DNA of 64,000 nt from Streptomyces sp. 130 (lineage in GTDB: Bacteria > Actinomycetota > Actinomycetes > Streptomycetales > Streptomycetaceae): the NCBI RefSeq assembly GCF_007096885.1, contig NZ_VJNO01000007.1, positions 124,001-188,000 of the forward strand, given 5' to 3'. Below, in pieces: positions 10,624 to 18,345 of this stretch. How positions within the stretch are numbered: the stretch's first letter is position 1; each line of letters opens with the position of its first letter. The notes beneath the pieces were generated by a model. The model was given only the letters and a program-made list of their open reading frames with translations, made no database searches and was not told the origin of the DNA. Both the position numbers and the translations under genes were made by a program.

Positions 10624-11142
10624 GTGAGCAAGGTGCGTGTACGGTTCGACCACAACGGTGTCGCGACCGTGGGAGGCCGCCGCCACTCCTGCCCGGAGGA
10701 CGTTGCCTTTGTGCGGCTGGGTGCGTGGGGCGCCGAGTTCCACCATCGGGACGGCTTCCAGGTCACGGCCTGTGCGCTGGGCGGGATGGCCGGAGGTACC
10801 CGGCAGGACCGGCGCTTCGCGGAGTCGCCGGCCGATCACTATTCCGTCCTGGGTGGCACCGGCCAACACGCGATCGCACCATGTGTCCAAGGGCGTGGAA
10901 TCAACGCGGGGACCGCGTCCGCTTCCCCCCGCGCCCAGAGTGCGGCGCGGGGAAGACTTCGTGTGCCATCGGCGGCGAGGTGGGTCGGGCTTCCGTCCTG
11001 TGTGCGTCGTGTCATCGTCCTGCGAGTGAAAGGATCGCCACATGTCGTGGTCGTCCAGCTGCGGGGACCCCGGCCGCACCGAAGCGGCAACCCACTTCGC
11101 GACGTACGACCCCCTCTCCGGGACGCGCCGGCAACCGGCTAG
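10624..11142 (+). pseudogene. Possible degenerate coding segment
   Basis: From a GTG at 10624 the first 75 or so codons look protein-like (VRVRFDHNGVATVGGRRH, then FVRLGAWGAEFHHRDGFQV) with reasonable codon bias. The frame then becomes low in coding character and runs under the next gene. It may be a small gene that lost its proper end. No family is recognised, and the whole call is tentative. Confidence 0.25.
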
Positions 11143-11617
11143 GGCGGATCTAGCCAGGGCGTCCATCGAGGATGCTCAAGCGCTGGCCGTGCTTCAGACC
11201 GCGGTGCGCGGCGGTCCGGTCGCACCGTGGGCCGAGCGCATCGAGCGCGTCGTCTCAGGCGCGCGGAGCGCAGTCGTACTCGCGCGTGTGGAGGGCGAGA
11301 CCGTCGGCTACGGGAACGTCGCGTTCCTGCCTGAACACCCGCTGGACGGCGCGCCCGGAGGCTACTACCTCACCGGGGTGACCGTGGCTCCACCTTGGCG
11401 GCGACGGGGAATCGGAGAGGCCTTGACCCGGTGGCGCATGGCCTGGACGTGGGAGCGCAGTGACGTGTCGTGGTGTTTCGCCTCAGCACGCAACCAGACG
11501 TCGCTCGACCTGCACCAGGCCCTCGGTTTCACCGAAGTGCGCCGCGCCCCGTCCATCCAGGGCGTTGGTTTCGATGGCGGCGAGGGCGTGTTGCTGTCGG
11601 CTCAGCGCCCTGCCTGA
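11042..11617 (+). CDS. GNAT-family N-acetyltransferase
   Basis: The 191-residue protein has the acetyl-CoA-binding core of GNAT enzymes: VGYGNVAFLP, then GYYLTGVTVAPPWRRRGIGE (the Q/RxxGxG/A motif), and SLDLHQALGF near the end. The acceptor is unknown. AAAGGA lies 8 nt upstream of the ATG. The first 35 residues are not family-typical, so the true start may be later. GC and codon bias are slightly lower than in flanking core genes, consistent with an acquired patch. Confidence 0.8.
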   Translation: MSWSSSCGDPGRTEAATHFATYDPLSGTRRQPARADLARASIEDAQALAVLQTAVRGGPVAPWAERIERVVSGARSAVVLARVEGETVGYGNVAFLPEHPLDGAPGGYYLTGVTVAPPWRRRGIGEALTRWRMAWTWERSDVSWCFASARNQTSLDLHQALGFTEVRRAPSIQGVGFDGGEGVLLSAQRPA

Positions 11618-12095
11618 CGGCTGGTACTGCCACGGTCTTCGGCCTGATGGGTGGGCAGTTTCTGGTGGTGTGTGTCCGAGCACGCGTTGCCAGAGCAGCC
11701 GGGGGATGCCGGCCCGTCCGACGGAAGGCACGCTGGTCGCTTCCGTCAGCGCAACGGACGTCATCACGAGATCCTCGCGGCCGTCGATGATGGTGAGCGG
11801 CTGGTCCCGCATGCCAGCCGACCGCACCGGCCGAATACGGGATGACAAGCGGTCAAGAACGTCCAGGCGTGCCGGCGCCAGCCCGCGATTTTGCTGCATG
11901 TGTGCTCCTGTGCTCGCTGTCGGCGCCCTCGGCTTCTGGAAGTCGAAAAGATCAAGCGCCTTTCTCTTGCGGGCGGCCTTGAGCAAGATGTGCCGGCGTT
12001 GGGTGTGTCTGAAATGAGGCTTGCTCGCGCCGGTCGCCGCAGTTACGGTTCATCTCCACTTTCCTTGCTACGCGTCGAGGTGGAAGGCCGTGCCC
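11618..12095. other. Gene-poor stretch with a possible minus-strand remnant
   Basis: No convincing gene is seen over about 480 bp. On the minus strand an open frame beginning at an ATG at 11899 reads protein-like phrases (DVLDRLSSRIRPVRSAG, QPLTIIDGREDLVMTSVAL) down to about 11665 and then loses meaning. It could be the core of a decayed regulator. I cannot name a family. Confidence 0.3.
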
Positions 12096-12857
12096 GTGAG
12101 TGTCGTTACTCTGCTTCCCTTCTTCCTCGTCTTCGGCCTGGTGATACTGCTCGCCGTGGTCTCCCGCCGCAGACGCCTGACGGTTGATGCCCGTGTACGG
12201 CGCGAGGAAGCGTTCCTGGCTGCGTTGCCGCCCCCCTCGGTGGCGTCGGCCGATCTGAACGCTCGGGCACTCGAAGCCCTGGACGTGTTGTGCGCGCGCA
12301 GCAACAGCACTGCGGGAGTCTATGTGGACATGAAAGACTACTTCGCATGGCGTGGCTGGAACGATGCCGATGTCCATCACATCATGGGCCGACTCGGCGG
12401 CCTGGATTTTGCTCACCAAGAAGTGAGTGCCGAGCACCCCTTCAGCCTGTATCGCTATCGAGCGACAGAGAGTGGAGTGAGGGAGAACATGGCAAATTCT
12501 GGTCGCAGCGCATACTCCTCAAATGTCAGCCTCAACCAGTACACGACACACGGCAACAACTTCGCCGCTACGTCCCTCGGCTCCGGTAACGCCTCGCTGA
12601 ACCAATCCCATCAGGGGGAAAGTCGCAACGTGCACCTGGAGCTGGCGCAGCGGCTCCGGGAAGACGCCGCGGATGCACTCCCGGTGATCGCGGACACAGC
12701 CCAGAGCCACGCGCAGAGTCTGGAAGCGGCGCTCGCAGCAGGGGATGCCGTGGCCCGCGACGAATCGGTGGGCCATATCCAGCGCTTTCTTCAGACGGTG
12801 GGCAGTGGGTTCCAGGCCAGCCAGCAATTGCTCTCTCTCCTGGGGCTGCCCGGCTGA
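12096..12857 (+). CDS. Membrane-anchored protein of unknown function with Asn/Ser-rich segment
   Basis: The 253-residue protein starts at the GTG at 12096, with GGAAGG eight nt upstream. Residues 2-20 form one transmembrane helix (VVTLLPFFLVFGLVILLAVV), followed by Arg residues that would face the cytoplasm. A helical region (about 35-105) may be a small winged-helix-like fold (YFAWRGWNDADVHHIMGRL). Residues 130-175 are rich in Asn, Ser and Gly (NVSLNQY, GNNFAATSLGSGN, ASLNQS). The last 80 residues are helical. The Asn-rich segment resembles motifs in some bacterial signalling amyloids, but this is only a visual likeness. No function is assigned. Confidence 0.7.
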   Translation: MSVVTLLPFFLVFGLVILLAVVSRRRRLTVDARVRREEAFLAALPPPSVASADLNARALEALDVLCARSNSTAGVYVDMKDYFAWRGWNDADVHHIMGRLGGLDFAHQEVSAEHPFSLYRYRATESGVRENMANSGRSAYSSNVSLNQYTTHGNNFAATSLGSGNASLNQSHQGESRNVHLELAQRLREDAADALPVIADTAQSHAQSLEAALAAGDAVARDESVGHIQRFLQTVGSGFQASQQLLSLLGLPG

Positions 12858-12899
12858 TACTGCAACCGCGGTTGGCGTGACTGGTGTCCAGGGCCGGTC

Positions 12900-13145
12900 A
12901 TGGGTGGGGACCCAGGTGATGTCAGGAAGTGGGTGGCGGGTCTGGGTGAGGTTCATGAGCGTTTCATGCACCGGTTCGCCCGGTCGGAGCCGCGTGAGTC
13001 AGCACTGGCCTATATGGCGTCCGCTCGGCCGGCGTCCAACGGCAGCAATGCGGGACGGCGGGGCGGACGGAGAACTGCCAGGTCGGTGTCTTTCTCGCCC
13101 ATGCCGGTGAACGTGGGCGCACGCTGATCGACCGCAGGCGGTACG
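12900..13145 (+). pseudogene. IS701-family transposase remnant
   Basis: Two pieces of one transposase remain in different frames. The first (from the ATG at 12900, frame to about 13018) reads [21 protein letters not shown], the N-terminal signature of IS701-type transposases. The second begins near 13019, shifted by two, and reads [20 protein letters not shown] then [12 protein letters not shown], the start of the DDE catalytic domain. The residues between them are deleted and nothing follows. No terminal inverted repeats were found, so the element is dead and truncated. Confidence 0.8.
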
Positions 13146-13453
13146 TCCGTTCTCCTTTCGGATTGCGGCCCCCGCCCCGCCCCCGGGCCCCGTCAGCTGC
13201 GGGGCACCTGACCGGCCTGGACGCCTCGGTCCGCGACGCGGGCAAAGCGCTCCCTTCGGGCGGTCCTTGGGCTGTGGCGTCAACAGCGGTCGGGCGCAGG
13301 CGCGTTCGTCATACTTGACCGGCGACCGGGTGCTGCCGAAGCGCCCGTACGCATCGGCTGCCCGCTCACTGCCCTGTTCCGGCTCGAAGGCCCGGCCCAC
13401 CCGCGCCGGCCGGACCAGGCACCCGGACCCGCGACGAGTAAGAGGACTGGCAC
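13146..13453. other. Intergenic stretch without a recognised gene
   Basis: I see no gene or clear repeat here. The segment separates the transposase remnant from the IMP-cyclohydrolase-like gene. It contains GC-rich inverted segments, and it ends in the ribosome site AAGAGGA of the next gene. Confidence 0.5.
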
Positions 13454-14191
13454 ATGAAACATCTCGGCGAAGCGCTCCGCGCCAATCGGTACCCCGGTCG
13501 GCTGGTCGTGCTGTGTCGTACGCACGACGGCGTACTCACCGCCGCCTACGCGCTGACCGGCCGCAGCGAGGCGTCCCGTGCCCGTCGCCTGGACGGGGCC
13601 GTGGCCGGGGAGCTCGCCGTCGTGCCCGTGGGGGCGCAGGACAGCGACGCGCTGCGCCACTACGTCGCCGCCTGCGTGGCGGGTCCCTGGACCGTCTACG
13701 GGAACGGCGAGCAGGTCGCCGAGGTGGCGGCCCGGCTGACCGGGGGGCAGTCGCCGGCCGAGGCGCTGCACGGGCTGGAGTACGAGCCGGACCCGCCGAT
13801 CTTCACGCCCCGGATCACCGTCGTGGTCGAGCGGGCCGACGGGAAGGCATGGCTGGGTGCCGCGCGGCGGCCCGAGAACGGCCGGGAGAGCACCGACACC
13901 ACCGTCACGGCGCTGGGCGCGCTGCCGGTCGGCCACGGAGTCCTGCTCTCCACCTACGAGTCGGACGGGCTCCAGGTCGCGACCGCCCGCCGCCACCTGG
14001 ACGTCCTGGTCGGTGCCGGGGACGCCGATCAGCTCCTGGAAGAGGTGTGGCAGGTGCTGGACCACGAGTATCGCGTCGCCGCCACGGCCTTCGCCCCGCA
14101 GGACGGGGTGAAGGGACAGGTCCGGCATGCCGCGGACGACGGCCCGAGCAAGCCCGGCCATGTCGTCTCCACCGTCACGACCGTGACGTGA
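13454..14191 (+). CDS. IMP cyclohydrolase-like protein (PurO-type fold)
   Basis: The 245-residue protein opens with YPGRLVVLCRTHDGVLTAAYALTGRS, the N-terminal signature of the archaeal-type IMP cyclohydrolase family (PurO), which closes FAICAR to IMP. Further family-like phrases include FTPRITVVV and TVTALGALPVGHGVLLSTYESDG. Streptomyces normally makes IMP with the bifunctional PurH, so this copy may have another role on a related nucleotide. AAGAGGA is 7 nt from the ATG, and a 16-bp hairpin follows the gene, so it is a single-gene unit. Confidence 0.7.
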   Translation: MKHLGEALRANRYPGRLVVLCRTHDGVLTAAYALTGRSEASRARRLDGAVAGELAVVPVGAQDSDALRHYVAACVAGPWTVYGNGEQVAEVAARLTGGQSPAEALHGLEYEPDPPIFTPRITVVVERADGKAWLGAARRPENGRESTDTTVTALGALPVGHGVLLSTYESDGLQVATARRHLDVLVGAGDADQLLEEVWQVLDHEYRVAATAFAPQDGVKGQVRHAADDGPSKPGHVVSTVTTVT

Positions 14192-14220
14192 GCACCGCCG
14201 TCCTGCCGGAGGTCATGGAA

Positions 14221-14260
14221 AGGGCGCGGAGTACGGGACCGTATCCGTACTCCGCGCCCT
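14221..14260 (+). terminator. Strong hairpin terminator
   Basis: AGGGCGCGGAGTACGG (14221-14236) pairs perfectly over 16 bp with CCGTACTCCGCGCCCT (14245-14260) around an 8-nt loop, 30 bp after the cyclohydrolase-like gene. Confidence 0.85.
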
Positions 14261-14386
14261 GGTTCAGGGAGGAACAGGGGCCGCGGCAGTGGCGCGAAGG
14301 GGGGCTGCACGGGCCCTTCAGGTCTGGTGACCGGGCCGCCCTCCCGCGTACCACCGCACTGGCATCGCGCCACCGCCGCGGCCCCA

Positions 14387-14548
14387 GGGGGTGTCTGGCA
14401 GATACGCGCAGCGTCGCGGCGCCTGGTACGCACGCTCGCGGCGTTGCCGAAAAGTCCTAGTAGCGCCGCTACGAGGACTTCCCGGCGCCTTGCGATCGCA
14501 CGCACCAGACACCGCTCCTTCTCCTGCGCGGATCCGCCAGACACCCCC
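14387..14548. mobile_element. MITE-like foldback element, 162 bp
   Basis: The ends are inverted repeats of about 25 bp with three mismatches: GGGGGTGTCTGGCAGATACG on the left and the complement GGGGGTGTCTGGCGGATCCG on the right. The interior continues as an almost complete palindrome centred near TAGCGCCGCTA, including AAGTCCTAGTAGC and its partner. It has no coding capacity. I recall very similar hairpin elements scattered in Streptomyces genomes. It accounts for most of the gap between 14261 and the end of the catalase gene. Confidence 0.75.
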
Positions 14549-14624
14549 TCGTCCTGCCCGCACCGCGCAACAACCCCTCATCCGGGTGGACGCGTCGGCG
14601 CGGGCAGGGTTCAGGGGGGTGAGG

Positions 14625-16082
14625 TCAGTCCTCGCGGAGGGCGCGGACCGCCTCCTCCACGCGCTTGCCGTACTCGGGGTCGGCGGCGTGGAAGTGGGCG
14701 AGGTTCTTCTCGATGACGTCGTCCCGGGAGACCTGGGACAGGCCGCCCGCGATGTTCGCGATCAGGCGGTCCTTCTCGTCGGCCGACATCAGCCGGTACA
14801 GCTCGCCGGCCTGGAAGAAGTCGTCGTCCTTGGTGTGGGCGGGCGCCTCGTGGGTGCCGGTCCAGCCCTGGACGGGGAGCGGGGCCGAGTGGGCCGCGTC
14901 CGTCTGGGCGGGGCCCGCGTACGAGTTGGGCTCGTAGTTCTTGTCGTGGCGCGAGCCGTACCGCGTGGCGTGGAGGCCGTCGCGGCCGTAGTTGTCCGCG
15001 GTCGTGGCGCGCGGGGCGTTGACCGGGAGCTGCGTGTGGTTGATGCCCAGGCGGTAGCGCTGCGCGTCCGCGTAGGCGAACAGGCGGCCCTGGAGCATCT
15101 TGTCCGGGGACGGGCCGATGCCGGGCACGAAGTTGTTCGGCGAGAACGCCGCCTGCTCGACCTCGGCGAAGACGTTGTCCGGGTTGCGGTCCAGCACCAG
15201 CCGGCCCACCCGCTGGAGCGGGTAGTCCGCGTGCGGCCACACCTTGGTGACGTCGAACGGGTTGAAGCGGTAGTCCGCCGCCTCCGCGGCCGGCATCAGC
15301 TGCACGTACAGCGTCCAGGACGGGTTCATGCCGCGCTCGATGGCCTGGAGCAGGTCCGTCTGGTGCGAGTTGGCGTCCTTGCCGACGAGCTCGGCGGCCT
15401 GGTCGGCGGAGAGGGAGCGCACGCCCTGGTTGGTCTTGAAGTGGTACTTCACGAAGTACGCGTCACCCGCGGCGTTCGTCCACTGGTAGGTGTGCGAGCC
15501 GAAGCCGTTCATGTGGCGGTACGAGGCCGGGATGCCGCGGTCGCCCATCAGCCAGGTGATCTGGTGCGTGGCCTCGGGGGAGTTCGCCCAGAAGTCCCAG
15601 ACGTTGTCCGGCTCCTGACGCCCCGTGAACGGGTCGCGCTTCTGGGAGTGGATGAAGTCGGGGAACTTGATCGGGTCCTTGATGAAGAACACCGGGGTGT
15701 TGTTCCCGACGAGGTCGTAATTGCCCTCGTTCGTATAGAACTTGACCGCGAAACCGCGCGGGTCGCGCACCGCGTCCGCACCGCCCAGCGAGTCGGCGAC
15801 GGTGGAGAAGCGGAGGAACGTCTCGGTGCGGCGGCCCACCTCGGAGAGGAAGTCGGCGCGGGTGTACGCGGTGACGTCGTCGGTCACCTCGAAGTAGCCG
15901 TACGCGCCGGAGCCCCGGGCGTGCACCACGCGCTCCGGGATGCGCTCCCGGTTGAAGCGGGCGAGCTTCTCCAGGAGGTGGCCGTCCTGGAGGAGGATCG
16001 GGCCTCCGGCACCCGCGGTGGCGGAGTTCTGGTTGTCGGCGACCGGGGCGCCGGACTCGGTCGTAAGCACGCGCTGCGTCAT
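14625..16082 (-). CDS. katA: Monofunctional haem catalase
   Basis: The 485-residue enzyme decomposes hydrogen peroxide. The distal histidine is H54 in [17 protein letters not shown], the catalytic asparagine lies in [16 protein letters not shown], and the proximal haem tyrosine is in the [14 protein letters not shown] motif near residue 335. Length and lack of a C-terminal flavodoxin domain place it in the small-subunit clade. The promoter shares a 23-bp identical block with the uraD/uraH/uricase promoter, so it is likely induced with uricase, whose reaction makes peroxide. The symbol follows common use for this clade. Confidence 0.95.
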   Translation of the reverse strand: MTQRVLTTESGAPVADNQNSATAGAGGPILLQDGHLLEKLARFNRERIPERVVHARGSGAYGYFEVTDDVTAYTRADFLSEVGRRTETFLRFSTVADSLGGADAVRDPRGFAVKFYTNEGNYDLVGNNTPVFFIKDPIKFPDFIHSQKRDPFTGRQEPDNVWDFWANSPEATHQITWLMGDRGIPASYRHMNGFGSHTYQWTNAAGDAYFVKYHFKTNQGVRSLSADQAAELVGKDANSHQTDLLQAIERGMNPSWTLYVQLMPAAEAADYRFNPFDVTKVWPHADYPLQRVGRLVLDRNPDNVFAEVEQAAFSPNNFVPGIGPSPDKMLQGRLFAYADAQRYRLGINHTQLPVNAPRATTADNYGRDGLHATRYGSRHDKNYEPNSYAGPAQTDAAHSAPLPVQGWTGTHEAPAHTKDDDFFQAGELYRLMSADEKDRLIANIAGGLSQVSRDDVIEKNLAHFHAADPEYGKRVEEAVRALRED

Positions 16083-16139
16083 GGTGTCGGGGCGACCTTC
16101 CGTACGGGAGCTGCTGAACTGCGACGGCTCGGGGCTCCA

Positions 16140-16186
16140 GGAGCGTAGGTACGCTCCGAACCTGACGTCAACAGTTTGTTGAAATT
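16140..16186 (-). promoter_or_regulatory. Catalase promoter with purine-regulon palindrome
   Basis: On the minus strand, TTGACG (16171-16166) and TACGCT (16147-16142) form a promoter with an 18-bp spacer. The palindrome TCAACAAACTGTTGA (16182-16168) overlaps the -35 box. The block 16164-16186 is identical over 23 bp to 27828-27850 in front of uraD. A second perfect inverted repeat, GGAGCGTA-GG-TACGCTCC (16140-16157), covers the -10 box and could be another operator or a 5' hairpin. Confidence 0.75.
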
Positions 16187-16201
16187 CGTGGTGAGAGGGT
16201 G

Positions 16202-16263
16202 TTCCGGACGGTGCCGGCGCCTGGGCGCGACAGGACAGGTGTCAGCGACGGCACCGTCCGGAA
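16202..16263 (-). terminator. Hairpin terminator of the hyi-glxR operon
   Basis: TTCCGGACGGTGCCG (16202-16216) pairs perfectly with CGGCACCGTCCGGAA (16249-16263) around a 32-nt loop. It lies 30 bp beyond the glxR stop and upstream of the catalase promoter. Confidence 0.7.
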
Positions 16264-16292
16264 GGCTGGGGGAGGGTGGGCAGCGGCCCGGA

Positions 16293-17192
16293 TCAGCCCT
16301 GGACGGGCAGGCCCGACAGGCGCTCGACCGAGCGCAGCAGCGCAGAGTGGTCCAGGCCGCCGTCGCCCTGCGCACGCAGCGAGGCGACGAGCTGGGCGAC
16401 CACACCGCCGACCGGCAGCGCGGCACCGACGTTGCGGGCGGCGTCCGTGACGATGCCCATGTCCTTGTGGTGCAGGTCGATCCGGAAGCCCGGGGCGAAG
16501 TCCCGGTTGAGGAAGTTGTCCTTCTTGCGGGTCAGCACGGTCGAACCGGCCAGGCCGCCGTTCAGGACGTCCAGCGCGGCGGCGAGGTCCACGCCGGACT
16601 TCTCCAGGAAGACCACGGCCTCGGCGCACGCCTGGATGTTCACCGCGACGATCAGCTGGTTCGCGGCCTTCACCGTCTGGCCGGAGCCGTGCGGGCCGCA
16701 CAGCACGATGGTCTTGCCGAGCGCTTCGAGCACCGGCTTCGCCGCGTCGAAGTCCGCCTGCTCACCGCCCACCATGATGGAGAGGACGGCCTCGATCGCG
16801 CCGGCCTCGCCGCCGGAGACGGGGGCGTCCAGGACCCGGATGCCCTTCTCGGCGGCGTTCTTCGCGAGGTCCACGGAGGTCTGCGGGGTGATCGAGGACA
16901 TGTCGATCAGCAGCGCCCCGCGCTTCGCGTTCTCCAGGATGCCGTCGGGGCCGTACGCGACGGCCTCGACCTGCGGGGACGCGGGCACCATCGTGATGAC
17001 CACGTCCGCGTCCCTGACCGCCTCGGCGATCGAGGAGGCGCCGGTGCCGCCGGCCGCGGCCAGCCGGTCGACCTTGTCCTGCTCCAGGGTGTAACCGGTG
17101 ACGTCGTAACCGGCCTTGATCAGGTTCTCCGACATGGGCGAACCCATGATGCCGAGACCGATCCACGCAACCTTGGGGAGGTTGTTGCTCAT
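16293..17192 (-). CDS. glxR: 2-hydroxy-3-oxopropionate (tartronate semialdehyde) reductase
   Basis: The 299-residue enzyme reduces tartronate semialdehyde to D-glycerate with NAD(P)H. It has the N-terminal Rossmann motif GLGIMGSPMSENL, the substrate-binding DAPVSGGEAGA near residue 122, and the catalytic lysine in GSGQTVKAANQ near 172, all hallmarks of the 3-hydroxyisobutyrate dehydrogenase family. It follows hyi by 43 bp on the same strand. Together with gcl it turns glyoxylate into glycerate. Confidence 0.93.
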   Translation of the reverse strand: MSNNLPKVAWIGLGIMGSPMSENLIKAGYDVTGYTLEQDKVDRLAAAGGTGASSIAEAVRDADVVITMVPASPQVEAVAYGPDGILENAKRGALLIDMSSITPQTSVDLAKNAAEKGIRVLDAPVSGGEAGAIEAVLSIMVGGEQADFDAAKPVLEALGKTIVLCGPHGSGQTVKAANQLIVAVNIQACAEAVVFLEKSGVDLAAALDVLNGGLAGSTVLTRKKDNFLNRDFAPGFRIDLHHKDMGIVTDAARNVGAALPVGGVVAQLVASLRAQGDGGLDHSALLRSVERLSGLPVQG

Positions 17193-17235
17193 GAGGGTGC
17201 CTTCCGATCAGCGTGTACAGGGCTCCTGAGAAGCC

Positions 17236-18075
17236 TCAGCGGGCGGGCCGCGCGGCGGCCGGGAGCCAGTCGAAGGAGTCGGCGCTCGGGCGGTCGCCGG
17301 GCTTGTACTCCAGCCCGACCCAGCCCTCGTAACCCGCCTTCGTCAGCTCGTCGAGGAGCTGCTCCAGGGGCAGCGAGCCGGTGCCGGGCGCGCCGCGGCC
17401 CGGGTTGTCGGCGATCTGGACGTGCCCCGTCCTGCCGGCGTACTCGGTGATGACCTGGCTCAGGTCCTCGCCGTTCATCGACAGGTGGTACAGGTCCAGC
17501 AGGAACTTCGCGTTGCCGAGGCCGGTCGCCGCGTTGACCCGGTCCACCACCTCGATCCCGGCCGGCGCGCTCACCAGCGGATAGCGCGGCGACTCCGGCG
17601 CGTTCAGGGTCTCGATCAGCAGCACCGCGCCGATCCGGTCGGCGGCCCGGGCCGCCAGCACCAGGTTGTCCAGGGCGAGTTCGTCCTGGGCGGCGGGATC
17701 GACGCCGTCGACCCGGTTGCCGTAGAGCGCGTTGAGCGCCTTGCAGCCGACCGAGGCGGCGAAGCCGGCCGCCACCTCGATGTTGGCCCGGAAGCGCTCC
17801 GACTCCGCGCCGGGCACGGAGAGCGCGCCGCGGTCGGGGCCGGGGAGCTGTCCGGCGTAGAAGTTCAGGCCCACCAGCTGCGTGCCGGCGTCGTCGAGCG
17901 CCTTCTTCAGGGCGTCGAGCTCGGCCTGCTCGGGGGTGGGGGTCTCGATCCAGGGCCACCACAGCTCGACCGCCGTGAAGCCGGCCGCGGCGGCTGCCGC
18001 GGGCCGTTCCAGGAGCGGGAGTTCCGTGAAGAGGATCGAGAGGTTCACATCGAAGCGCTGGTCCGGGTAGCCCAT
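17236..18075 (-). CDS. hyi: Hydroxypyruvate isomerase
   Basis: The 279-residue TIM-barrel protein belongs to the xylose-isomerase-like group and interconverts hydroxypyruvate and tartronate semialdehyde. Typical segments are FTAVELWWPW near residue 35, GCKALNALYGNR near 112, LLIETLNAPESPRYPL near 150 and FLLDLYHLSMNGEDLS near 190, which carry the acidic and histidine metal ligands. It leads the hyi-glxR operon. AAGGAG lies 13 nt before the ATG. In S. coelicolor the AllR-repressed hyi is known to affect antibiotic production when deregulated. Confidence 0.93.
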   Translation of the reverse strand: MGYPDQRFDVNLSILFTELPLLERPAAAAAAGFTAVELWWPWIETPTPEQAELDALKKALDDAGTQLVGLNFYAGQLPGPDRGALSVPGAESERFRANIEVAAGFAASVGCKALNALYGNRVDGVDPAAQDELALDNLVLAARAADRIGAVLLIETLNAPESPRYPLVSAPAGIEVVDRVNAATGLGNAKFLLDLYHLSMNGEDLSQVITEYAGRTGHVQIADNPGRGAPGTGSLPLEQLLDELTKAGYEGWVGLEYKPGDRPSADSFDWLPAAARPAR

Positions 18076-18092
18076 GAGGGTTTCGGCGCTCC

Positions 18093-18157
18093 TTCCGTAT
18101 TGCGGAAGTTTGTTTCTGCTTAATGGAAGATTGCCCGGCGGGGGGCGGGGCTGTCAA
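18093..18157 (-). promoter_or_regulatory. hyi promoter with tandem AllR-type operators
   Basis: On the minus strand the -35 box TTGACA (18157-18152) and CAATCT (18133-18128) are 18 bp apart. Two 15-bp sites follow: TTCTGCTTAATGGAA (18114-18128, plus-strand text), touching the -10 box, and TTCCGTATTGCGGAA (18093-18107). Their centres are 21 bp apart, exactly as at gcl. Confidence 0.75.
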
Positions 18158-18294
18158 GGGGGTGTCCGGAATTCGCGCCGGTCAGGAGGTCCGTACGAGT
18201 CGTGGCGGCGGCCTCGGGCAGAAGCTCCGGACTGCACCGGACTGCCCCGGGCACGCCCCGGACATGCTCCGAGCACGCCTGCGGACATGCGAAA

Positions 18295-18326
18295 GCGGGG
18301 CGGAGGTCCGTCGGCCTCCGCCCCGC
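18295..18326 (-). terminator. Hairpin terminator of the GH16 gene
   Basis: GCGGGGCGGAGG (18295-18306) pairs perfectly with CCTCCGCCCCGC (18315-18326) around 8 nt. It lies 20 bp past the stop of the minus-strand glycosidase. Confidence 0.8.
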
Positions 18327-18345
18327 CCGCGTACCGGCTATCCGG

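Noticed and set aside
10600..11166. Minus-strand gene of 188 residues
   Set aside because: It lacks coding bias and motifs and overlaps the GNAT start; the plus strand is slightly more protein-like.
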